Shown piece after piece: positions 48,485 through 59,625 of a DNA stretch of 64,000 bases (position 1 is the stretch's first letter; each line of letters begins with the position of its first letter). The notes beneath the pieces were generated by a model that saw nothing but the letters and a program-made list of their open reading frames with translations, had not been told where the DNA came from and ran no database searches. This stretch comes from Oxyruncus cristatus (Eukaryota > Chordata > Aves > Passeriformes > Cotingidae). The stretch is from the NCBI GenBank assembly GCA_013399855.1, contig VXAY01006085.1:1040685-1104684 (forward strand). The letters run 5' to 3'. The position numbers and the translations under genes are program-made.

Positions 48485-48556
48485 AGGTAATGGAAGTTGG
48501 GCCAGATCGTCGTTTTAGGTCCTTTCAAACTGAAATATTCTATTCAGTTCTATTAG
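48485..48556 (+). mobile_element. CR1 LINE 3' tail, plus strand, ATTCT-type end
   Basis: GTAATGGAAGTTGGGCCAGA, then TCGTCGTTTTAGGTCC and TTTCAAACTGAAATATTCTA followed by TTCAGTTCTATTA. This is the CR1 terminus of the subfamily with GGCCAGATGATC and a tail built from ATTCT units, distinct from the copies at 23.2 and 36.5 kb. About 70 bp are retained. Confidence 0.85.
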
Positions 48557-51500
48557 GTAGCTAAAATCTGACTGTGACCTATAATGTACACCCATCTTCC
48601 TCTAGGTGGTAACACGCTGAATATGAATAATTGCATATATATGCTTCCATATACATGCAATTTCATAACTAGGTAAAGTATAGGTGTCAAGAGGTTTCTG
48701 GACATATAATAAGAAACATGGCTTACAAAGCATGAAATAGAAAGTTGCAAAATTTTACTTCAGAAGCGTAAGTTAGAAGGTCTTATGAGATGCTTATGAA
48801 TACACGCTATGCATAAATTATAGGTCAAGGTCCAGAACTTGTTCAGATGGGTTTTTACCTTCTAACAGCACCTTATTACATAGATAGGTGTTGGAGTCAC
48901 TGGGGTTATTCTAATCTATCATATGGTTTTGTACCATATGGTAATGAAACTACCAACATGCTTTACAGTGGTACTTTCATCTTGTGTTCATTCACTATAT
49001 ATATTGTTGCTCAGTACAAAGATATCAAAGTTTTGCCCTTTTGGAGTACCCTTTTTAAAAATGATGAGACATTTCCAGAGGAAAAAGACGACTCACTTTG
49101 AATTAAGGTGATAGAATATGACTCTCATTATAGGAATAACCTCTTTCATCCTTCTTGTGATCTCCCCAAGGGTAAAGTGCTGATGATAGGGGAGGGATTG
49201 CACAGAGACTCCACTCATGTGGGAGAAACACAGCACACAATGTCAAAAGACCATCTCTAGCTAGTGCTCCAGCATCTCTATAGAGAAGGCACAGCTCATT
49301 CAAAATGCAAATCTAACAGACATAAACCTCAGCACAGCCACTTGTCTGAGAATGGAGCAGAAGTGTTTACCTTTTTTTTCCTCTACTCTGAGGAGTAATT
49401 TATAACAACAATATTCATTCTGTCTAAGCAGTCTCTGGCACCAGAGTATGCATATCAGCAATTGTAATACAGTCATTCACTATTGGCACTTCAGGCCAAT
49501 AAAATTTATTTCACATGTAGTGCTGACATGGCTGTCTGCAAACAAAGCTCTGAGAACTAAGACAGCTGGAGCGTCATTAAAGAATATTGACTCTCTCCTT
49601 TTTTATCAGTTTCCCTTCAGTGGAACTTTAATGCATTTAAGAATGCTAGTTGCCTCCCAAAACATGAAAGTAAAACTCGCAAAATCTATTTTTATATGTT
49701 TCTCCATGTATACCCAAGCAACATAAGTCAGTGAAGAAGATTAAACCATGAAACAGATTTAGGGAAGAATAAAAAGGTTTTATGAATTGCCCAGATGGTT
49801 ACATCAGAGGTCTCATGAAGGCTTTTTGTGAGTTTAAAGCTGGCTGTGTATGGAGGGGCTGATTATTAACAATTTAGCATCTTTACAGGATCAATATGAC
49901 TAATTTGTTATGTCAGCAGAGCTAATTCCTGTTCCTTTGTGAACTGAAGAACTTGAAAAATTTAAGTAACAATTTAAAAGGAAAAGCATTTATAGAGATT
50001 AATGGGAACTGATTGATCTGTTTTAAGGTTAAGAAGAATTAATAATCTAAGAATAAAATGAGGAAGTTCTTTCACATGTGCAACTTGAAGAACTTGCTAC
50101 TTTTTTACTGCTAGAAGGGGTTTCTGAAAATCGAACCTCACAACTGTTACACATTTCAGTTATTCAAAAAACACCATTGCAGTAGCAACACCCTTCTGGT
50201 CTGGTTCTGTGACAACCTGTAGAAGGATTTCTAAGCACTTCTACTTTCAAGTTACACAGCTTAATACAGACTAGTGGAATGTGGAAAGCTGAGTTCCAGT
50301 TCCTCCAGGGAGGGAGTTTGAAAGAAACTGGTCTTCCTTTCTTTCCTCAACTATTCAAGTCATTAAACAAAGTTCATCCCAGAGTAATAGTGTGTGTCCT
50401 TCATCGAGGTTTCCATGCTGGCTTAGACTCAATAGGAAGAGCCATAAAGAACAAATGTCACAGACAAAGGTTTGCAAGGGCAGAAAGCAGCCACACCTTC
50501 TCACTATGTCAAAGGTGAAGGACTAAATCTACAATATAGAAATACCAGACACTGCTACTGCCACCTATTATTTCTATTCATCTGCTCCATCTACTCCACC
50601 TGCTCCATCTAGCACCTAAAGCACTCTTCTGTGCTCAATTCAGAATCTTTGGTGTGAACCTTCCCCAAATGACAGACCCTTCAAAATCAGCAGTCCTCTC
50701 TCTCGTAGCAGCCATCACAGTTACAGGGCAGGACTGGTCTTATGCTCTTTCTCATTGATCTGCATTTTCATGATCTTTGAATTAGCATTTCATGCCTCCA
50801 GGTCATTCCTTGTGGGACAGAATGCCTGTCTCCCTGCTATTGTTTTGGACACATTGTCTCCTATGTAATGATGGGAAAGCACCTCTCTACATCGAGGATT
50901 AAAAGGAAAGAGAGAAATAGGATGTTTTATGCACAAGGAGAACAAAAACCAAAAAAAGCACATGGAACTACTGGATCACATTCAAAAGGAAATTTCCAAG
51001 AGCAGTTAATGGCAAAATTAACCTCTTGTGATGTTTACAGCTATTAAATAAAGAACAGAATATTATATTTTGCTGTAGGAAATACAAAAGGATTATTACC
51101 CAAATGTCAGGTTATAGAGTGTCCTAGAGTGAGTTCTGTTTCATATAAAGGAGAAACAAAGCTGAAGAATTCTTGCAAAATCTTTAAAGAACTCTGTTTA
51201 AATAGCTATACTATACAATACAGGGGAATTACCACTGACAGAACATAGCTTGAAGAAATGCCAGTGTGGACTTGCACTACTTGGTGCAAAGAGATGTATT
51301 ATGCTGCCATAATTAAAACATATGTGTAAGATTTAAGTCATCAGTCACTGGTAAAGGACTGTGAAGCACAAATTATTTCGATGCTTTATTAACACCTGAA
51401 GCCTTGAAGGAAAGTTACACTTAGAGCAGTCCCTCTTAACATGTTCATCCAGTTTCTTTTTTATTTTTTTTAATATTTATATTTTCAGGAAGTTGTTGCT

Positions 51501-54500
51501 GGGTTTTTTGGTTGTTTTCTTTGTTTATTTATAGAGAAGACTGGATATTTAGACTGCTTTCTAATGTTTTATACATTTTATTTACTTTCAAGTACGTCAC
51601 TACCACAAACACTTACATATATACATGTCTTTAAACAGAGTAAAGCCTGTTATAGCTCAACATCTTGTTGGTTTGGCTTGTAGAGTGTGCAGAATAACAC
51701 TCTATGGATTGGGACAGTTGTGTACTTTTTCATGCAAAAGTAGTAACTAAATAAGTTATTAGAAGAACTGGAATAGATACTGCAAAGTAAAACCATTTTC
51801 ACTGTATATGGAGCAATTTCATTTCTAATTGCAGTGGTAGTGGATTTGATAGAACTCATAAATGAAAGAAAGTAAATGAAAAGAATTTGATATCAAATTT
51901 GGTATCAAAAAATCTGGTCTTATACAACGATAACTATGATCTTTGGATTATTAGCAAGAATAAGCAATATTCATGCATACATTCATATGTGTGCACTTAA
52001 TTTACTCCTTTTTATACATGTGTTAGGTGTATAAGCATACAACTTTTCACATATAGCTTGAAATTATATAAAATTATATAAATAATAACACTGTGCAAGA
52101 CAACAGAGAATCTAGGCCCCATATGCACAGTTGAGGACAATGATTTTGAATTCAGGATAAGGGTAAATGTGGAGCCTTTCATCGACAGAAGTAATGAAAA
52201 GACTATTGATGGAGAATCCTGCCCAATGTAATCTGCTAATGAAAAAATGGCTACTATCAGAAATTATAACAGAATTATCTTTTTTTTCAATAATGAACTA
52301 TTAGGGTATGAAATAACTGGTGATTTCATGTGTTTCAGGGCTCATATTGCATTGTGTTTTCTTTTAAAAACTTAAATGATTAAATAAAGAGATTTCCAAG
52401 GATAATATGGCAGCCTTCTAGTCAGGGATAAAATTCAGACCTAATTTTACATAAATGACTTACGCTCCAGAATTGCATTTCAGAGAGTTAATGTAATTCT
52501 GAAGTTGAAATACACTTCCACAATGTTTCTACTTTTTTTTTCTGTACTCCATGGTAAAACACTAATATAAAATAACTTCAACCTTCAAAACATTTGCCTA
52601 GCATTTTTCTTAAGTCCAAAGCACTGAGTAAATTAGGACTATGTCAGACCAACTAAAAAGACAAATTCCATGCTGGATTCTTGTCCTCAACAGTACTCCA
52701 TTAGCAATTTTTCTCTAATTAAAGGCCCTCAACTGACCTAGTACTTCAAGAACCACACCATGGAGATTTTCAAATTTTTGGAAAGCTTAATTACAGCAAA
52801 TAAATTTACCAGCAGGAACAAACTGATTATTAACAGAAGCCACTACCATCTCTAAGTCCTTGTGTTCCAAACAGAGAAAACTAAAAGGCTGAAAGTAATC
52901 TACTGGTAAAATTATTTATGGCTACATTTCAAATAAAATACAACTTTCAGAGTGGTGACAAGGTCATAAAAAAATCCTGTTGCAGATCTTACAGTGGATG
53001 TTGTTTGTCAATAGCAAAGAACTGCATGTTGTCCCATATTCCTAGTGAATCCAGTCTTTTGTTTGTTTTTGCATTGAATATAAGGGCAAACCCTCTGGAT
53101 TGTAGTGGTTCTAGAAACTTCGTTTTGGCTGATCTAGCCTACACATATATAATTAAGAAAATCAAGGTAAGTCCGAGTTATTTTTATACAGTATATTAAA
53201 AATGGTCATAGCCAAATTACAAAAGCCGCTGAAAAAATTGTACGTGCCTCAACACTCACAAAAGGACCTGTCATAGATAATTCTTTTCTTCCTGGAAAAT
53301 ACATTACTATTTTAGTTGGTTCAGGAATTTTCAAAAGGTTCCTTGCAATGAAAATTACTGAATAAAGAGGAGTTACAAAGGCTGGAAAATGAGCCATGAA
53401 GTGCACATTTTATAAGGCAAGTTCAGTATGACTTCATCATATTGCAGTTCTCTTCTGGCACCTCATTCACATCCTTTAGATACCAACAGTATCTCCCAAG
53501 TCTGTATGTAACTCGAAGACAACCAAAGTGCCTACACCACACAGTGTAGTAGAAATGGGTGCAGGTGGCTGGGGGAGGTCTGAAAGAAGCAGGAGACACA
53601 GCTCCGTAACACTCGGAAATAGAGCAACAAGGGCCACAACAGAGCTGGTGTTATCTCTTTCCTGTGAATTATTTTTGGAGGTCCCACAGCTCTTGTTTGC
53701 ATGTGGGTATACCTTTTGTGACTCAGACACATGAAGATTTTCCTGTGCAGCTCACAGGACAAGTTGCATACTTCCCTCAAAAGAATTTCCTCAAATTCTT
53801 TTTAAGTTATGCTTCTATTTCACCTCTTAGGAAAAACCAGCATAGAGTGTTAGCCAATTTTGCTTTGTACACTGTTGTCTGAGTAATTATGTTGAGGCAC
53901 AATGTATTTATCCTGGTAGAAAAAAGAAATTACTAATTACCAGAAAGATTTAATTGCACTCCTTTTAAATCAATATAAAATATTTAAATTATTTCTATTA
54001 TCTCTACCTCACAGAATTCTTTAACTTCAATCTATTATTTTAGCTTTTTCAATTAGTTTAGCAGAGCTAATCAATAGATGGTTTTCCATATATAGAGTCA
54101 GCAAAGCAGGGCCTTCTAAATTACACTACTGACTGAAGAACAGCTCATTAGACCAATTATAGAAAATTGTAGTTGATTCATGGGCTTTATAAAATTTTTC
54201 TCAGATGACAGAATTTTCCTCTCTATCAAATTTAGCTTAATAGTAGCTTATTTAGAGATAAGTAAAGAAACAGTATCCAACTTTCGAACAGCACTTGATA
54301 TCTAATTTGTTTCACCTAGCTCTGAGGATGCTGAGAATGACTTCACTCTCTCTAAGGCTCTGCTTTGTGCCATGGAAGCATAGTCCCATGCTGGGTGAAA
54401 TTCCAACACCAAGCCCTAAGGGAGCATAGAAAACCCTCAAGGTGCTGCTGTGAAGGGGGAATATGGAGCAGTTCCTCTAATTCTCAACCCTTCATGGCTT

Positions 54501-56345
54501 TAGATTCATTGTCTCCTGATAATGAAAGAAGCTGATTACTTTGTCCAGCAACACTGTCCGGTCTTTGTCCATTCATTCCTTTTCTTATACATTTGAGTAA
54601 TGCTCAAGAAGATGCTAGTCCTACACATTGCAGCTAATTTTGCTTTTTACCCATTGTATTTTTATTGCCTTACTAACTTGCAAATCATTTCATGTCCTAC
54701 AGCTATCCCACACAGTATGGTATGTAATACATCCACGAGGCAAGAACATTTTTCACCATTAAATGATTGTTCTCGATAGAAATCTCCATTTGTAAAAATA
54801 CCATGCTCAGGGAGGATACATAATTTGTGAAAGAAGGAAGCCTTTTTCAGTAATGGAACCTCAGAAAATGGCTCTAATTCTCTTGAAGGCAGGTCGTTTG
54901 ATCTAACTATTGCTGCAGAGCTGAAGAAAAGCAAGTATTTCTGGGTAACTTGACCAGAGGGAAAACAATTAGTCTACATTTCTCAACTGTAGTAATATGT
55001 TTTCTTGGCAGCAGACCTGCCTCTGTGGTTACTTCCACATATAATGTACCCTCTTTAAAGACTAGAGACTGGAAAAACAAACAATTCAGAAGTGTACTGT
55101 ACTCAGTCCCACACACTGAATATGTTAGAAAACTGTGTTTCATTTGTGGATTCATAAGCTTGCTTTACCTCATTTCACACGTACTCAGACCTGCTGGTTC
55201 AGATACTCTATTTTAGATTAAGAGGGAATTTGGTTCATTTTCAAAGCTCAGCTAAATCATTACTGAATTCCCCTAATTCACTGGCAAAATGATCGAAAGA
55301 GAAGCAGTGAGGAAGCGTAACAAAAACACCAGTGAAAAAAAACAAGTATTATGGATATACAAGACACACAACCTTGTAGCTTATAAATACCTCTCCTATG
55401 CCTAAATGTACCTAAAATGATTTAAGAGCTTTATTAAGACCAAAACATCTTTTGTTTAGAGTTTAGAAAAAAACATCTTTAGGATTACCTATGCAACTCT
55501 AATTTAGTTTTTTGTATATTTACACTAAGACGTTTTTCTTAATTACATGACTATGTGCTCTCTTTTCAAGGGTACTTTATTGCTTAATGCAAATGATAGC
55601 AGACAGATACTAGTTTGATAAAATGTCTAAAAGTGTGGTTTAAGTTAATCGAGTGTAGTTATCAGCGCAAAAGACCTAGCCTACTTCCAAGAATCCCTAC
55701 CTTACATGTAAACAAATATTAATTTTAAGGTGAATACTTCTTATGGTGTTTGATACTAGAGATTAGTACTTGATCACAAACATTCCTGAATTTGTTTCTG
55801 CAATACCTCTATTAATCAAGGGTATTGTAAACTCCAATTTGCAAATGCAAGACCAGGGTAGAGGAGAAGAGTAAGATGTTCAAATGTCAGAGAATCCATG
55901 ATACTTCAAGGTACCAGCTTGCAACATTAAATTAATTTTTGGGAGAAGCTGATGTTATACAACTCTTTGTTTTTCAAGTTCAGGTTCCAGTAAGTTTAGT
56001 GGCAGTTCTGAGTGCAGAGAATTTCTCATAGAACCTTATGTCTCATGCTGGACTTGTAGGACATGAGGACAAGCAATTAATGATGACTTCAGAAAAGTCT
56101 GTTTTGCACGACGTGCTTACCATCACACAAATGAAAAGGAGGGAAGAAATGAAATTCCTCAGAACCACATTCAAAGATCTGAATAAGGACATCCTCGCTT
56201 TTCTTTTTGATGTCTCATTTTAGTAACAAGTAACCTCTTAATAATAACACCTGATTTGCTCTTTGAATTTGTGTCTTATGCACTAAATGCATGAGGATTC
56301 TTGTGGAAATGATCACACCTCTTAAGACTATATCATAATCCTTAT
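48557..56345. other. Unique AT-rich non-coding DNA
   Basis: About 7.8 kb without a supported gene or transposon. An 18-bp unit starting CTGCTCCATCTA is imperfectly duplicated at 50582-50617. Segments at about 49850-50050 and 54040-54190 have many AATTAG, TAATCAAT and ATTAAT words and a conserved-element texture, without proof of constraint. The frame at 56038-56223 is not convincingly coding. Confidence 0.5.
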
Positions 56346-56404
56346 GTATAATTATACTACTTTCGTAGTATATTTAGTATATTTAGTAGTATAATTATAC
56401 TACT
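56346..56404. repeat. Perfect 15-bp AT-rich inverted repeat with internal palindromes
   Basis: GTATAATTATACTAC at 56346-56360 is the exact reverse complement of GTAGTATAATTATAC at 56386-56400. Each arm contains the 12-bp palindrome GTATAATTATAC, and the 16-mer GTATAATTATACTACT is also directly repeated (56346-56361 and 56389-56404). The 25 bases between the arms contain two overlapping TAGTATATT words. It can form a cruciform. Confidence 0.9.
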
Positions 56405-56907
56405 CTAACAATTTTATCTTGGAATTTTGTAACTTCTGAGTACTATAAATTTGGTGTTGTTTTCTTTCTTGTATGTAAGTATGTATCTATGTACACCTTT
56501 TGAGTGTGTATGTGTGACTTCCTTTCAGCTGCAATCTGAAAGTAGAGACGCTCCTTCTCTGGCAATTACAGTGCTTCACCACATGTCTAGAGCATGGATT
56601 GGGGTCTTAATCTAAAGGACTAACTAAAACATAGTAATTGCAGGGTTTTATGTTCTGTGCACAAAAAATAAATGTAAATGTTGCTCTCATAAAGTGTTTC
56701 TACTGGCAGATAGAAGAAGAAATTTGCTGATAGAAGAAATTTGGAATTAAAATCAAGGGTCCATCCTGGACTCTAGCAGGAGTTCTTGTTCACTCCAGCA
56801 TTTTTTAGTCCTCTACAACCATCCTATTGCCATTTCACCATCCTGGTCTCTTGTCCCCTCCTATTTTCCTCTTTATTTGGCCTTAGACCCAACATGGCTC
56901 ATTTACC
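56405..56907. other. Unique non-coding DNA
   Basis: No gene or transposon was recognised. GATAGAAGAA...AAATTTG is imperfectly duplicated near 56709-56744. Confidence 0.5.
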
Positions 56908-57090
56908 ATAGAGTCAGAGAATCAACTGGGTTGAAAAAGACCTCCAAGGTCATCAAGTCTAACCCTTGATCCAACACTGCCACGGTTACTAGACCGTGGT
57001 ACTGAGTGCCACATCCAGTCTCATCTTAAAAACCTCCAGGGACCGTGAATCCACCACCTGTCTTGCTGTCTTCTTAAGTCTTTTGAAACT
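56908..57090 (-). mobile_element. CR1 LINE 3' fragment, minus strand
   Basis: Plus-strand reading gives ATAGAGTCAGAGAATCAACT, GGTTGAAAAAGACCTCCAAG, GTCATCAAGTCTAACCC, AGTGCCACATCCAGTCTCAT, CTTAAAAACCTCCAGGGACC and GAATCCACCACC, the reverse complement of a well-known avian CR1 3' region. The copy is 5'-truncated about 180 bp from its end. Good preservation suggests moderate age. Confidence 0.93.
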
Positions 57091-59563
57091 GCTAGAACAA
57101 TAACAACAACAAAACCTCTTCTGTTTTATTGTTCATACCATCTCCTTTGCATAGACTGGTTTTACACTCGGTTCCCACAATACTTGGTCTCTTCCATTCT
57201 ACCTAAGTTTTCCAAACGATCCTAATTCCAGCCTGCTATATCATGTTGCATTTTTACTGTTTGCTTCAGAAAGATGTCTAATCTCAGTGGTCATTCTTTT
57301 CCAGCAAACCAAATGCCATTTTCTCCACTGCTTCCTTGATTCATGCATTTTTCTTGTCAGATCAATCTATACTTTGTCTCTTCACCAGCTCTTGGATGCA
57401 ATCACCCACATACCAGACACCAATCTCATTCTTCACTGCAAACCCTGTGTAGCTTTGTTTCCCTCAGGAATCCAGTCTTATGCTTGATTAGTCCAGTTTT
57501 CTGTTTTCCTACTGTCAATCCTAATTATTCTCCTCTCAGACCCTATTGTTGCTTGTATTTATTCATTAATGCAATCTTAGTCCTCCCTCCCTCTTTTGCC
57601 TTGTGTTTTTCTTTATAGTGCTTGGAGAAGAGCATGAGAGAGGGCCAGGGGCAGATTATTCAGACTACACAGGATTGGCAAGTTCTCTGCCTGTGGTTGT
57701 GTTGGTAGGCTTGGTATTCCTGCTAAGACATTCATATAGGTATGACCATGCACAGGTTTCGTGGAGAATAAGACAAAGCAGGCTCTACAGAAGACAGATG
57801 CAGCGACAGGTGTGCTGTCCACACATAAATGTGCCTACACGGTAAAGAGTCTGGTACAAGTTGAACAGTCTTGCTGAACAGCAGAGGTAAAAAAGAGATT
57901 AGGTGTATAGGAATACAGATCAGGATGCAAGTACAATGTAATATATAACCATCTTGATCTCTGAGGAAAAAAAAAAAAAAAAAAGTGAAAAAGCTTGCAA
58001 GGATTTACTGATTTCAGAAATCCTTTGAGGTGTTGTGCCAGTACGTGGCAAGGGCACACATGAGTTAGCATGTGACTGTCACAGTGCAAGTGTGTCAGAG
58101 CTCTACCCTAAACACTGGACTTTGTCCACGGTCATTCTCTGAAAAGAAATAGTGCTGGAGTTTGTGAACAGCAGATTTACCAGCCCCAGGTCTCTAAGAT
58201 TACAACAGTGACAAAGAGACCACACTGGCAAATGCTAAACAGACAGGTCCAAGCTCAGATAAAAGCAACTATTTATGGCTTTTTTGAGTTTCTCCTTTTG
58301 GCCTGTTAACTCCAGACAGACTTAAAACCCAGACAAATCAGTGAATCCTTTTCTCAGGGAGGCAAAAGGCACATTCCTGATAGAAAGACCTTTTCCTTTT
58401 CCTTCAGATAACTTTTAATTCCTTTCAAAGGAAAAATTCCTCTTGTTTAGTATGAACAAAGCAATATATATTCTCAAGCTTCATTTTCAGAAATATCCAA
58501 ATCATTCTGATTTAAATTAAAATTTGTATAAAAATAATGTAACTTGACCTAAGAAAGGTAAAAGAAAGCTTTTGAAATGTCAGCTCAATTATTCAAAACA
58601 CAACAAAATTATAGGTGGCAGAGTGCAACATCTTATAATGGAAATCTTAATAAAAGACAGTGTTACCACTTCCATCTCTAAAACTAAAACTAATTTAGAG
58701 TGGTTTTTTTCCTAGAGAGTGTTTTACCTATTTTGTAATTGTTTCTACCTTTGTTTGGTTTTCTAGCTTTTGTCACCCCTGAAGAAAAAAAAACCAGCAA
58801 ACAACAAACAGGCACAACTTACTGCTTACATTCAGATTACAAGGGAGAAAAAGTGTTGCAAACAGGACCATAATTCATGAAAGCTGAGCTGTAAAGATAT
58901 CAAATAGAAACAATTGTCCTTCTGCATGGCTATAGGAGGGATTACCCTTTACAGAACAGATAAGTTTCATAACTCTCTTCTACTGAATTAACTCATCCAA
59001 AAATTCAACAGCAGCAAGAACCTGCAGTATCAGCAAATTCATACCTTTTTTTTTTTTTTTAAATGGATTTTCAATCAAAATATTTCAATTTTGAACCATA
59101 ATTATGTGAACATTTCCAGCTCATATAGGAAATTTTTGGGAATAGAGGGATAGAAAATATTTCAATTTCTTTGTTTTCTTGTCTATAATATTTAAAAATC
59201 TTTCTAAATGCTTTTGAAATCTCTTTCAGTAATCTGCTTTCAAAGGTTTTGCCTACAAGGGGATTTACTGAATGGCATAGCTCTAGCCCTTTCACAGACT
59301 CACCAAAAATTTACCCCCATAGTGCCTCACCCCAGCACAGCTTATATTTCAGAAAAACCACAGTTATAAATCTCCTACAAAACTTTTCAAAACACTGTCT
59401 TGCTGGCACGGTGTTTCCATTATCATGCTCCTGTTCAGACCTTGACATGGTCTGGGTTATGGGACCTGGTCAAACTCTAACAGCTGGATGTAAAACAGCT
59501 CAGCGGAGAGTGGAAAATCAAATAGCAGGAAAGTTTCAAGGAATGCTGGGAAGATACAGGTGG
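57091..59563. other. Unique non-coding DNA, pyrimidine-rich at its left side
   Basis: From about 57110 to 57610 the plus strand is pyrimidine-rich. An A18 run lies at 57967-57984 and a T15 run at 59046-59060. The frame at 57603-57845 (80 codons) has no recognised domain. No gene was called. Confidence 0.5.
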
Positions 59564-59625
59564 TAGAGCTCTCACAAGCTGATAACCTTGGAAGGTTCCT
59601 TCCACTCTGTCTGTAAAACCTTTTT
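59564..59625 (+). mobile_element. Possible short CR1 3' tail
   Basis: AGCTGATAACCTTGGAAGGT followed by TCCTTCCACTCTGTCTGT resembles a CR1 terminus (GATGATCTTGGAAGG...CTTCCAACCT). Fewer than 45 bases align and there is no ATTCTATG tail, so it may be chance. Confidence 0.3.

Noticed and set aside
57603..57845. 80-codon ORF with a hydrophobic stretch and basic tail
   Set aside because: A single short hydrophobic segment occurs often by chance; no homology or exon signals were seen.
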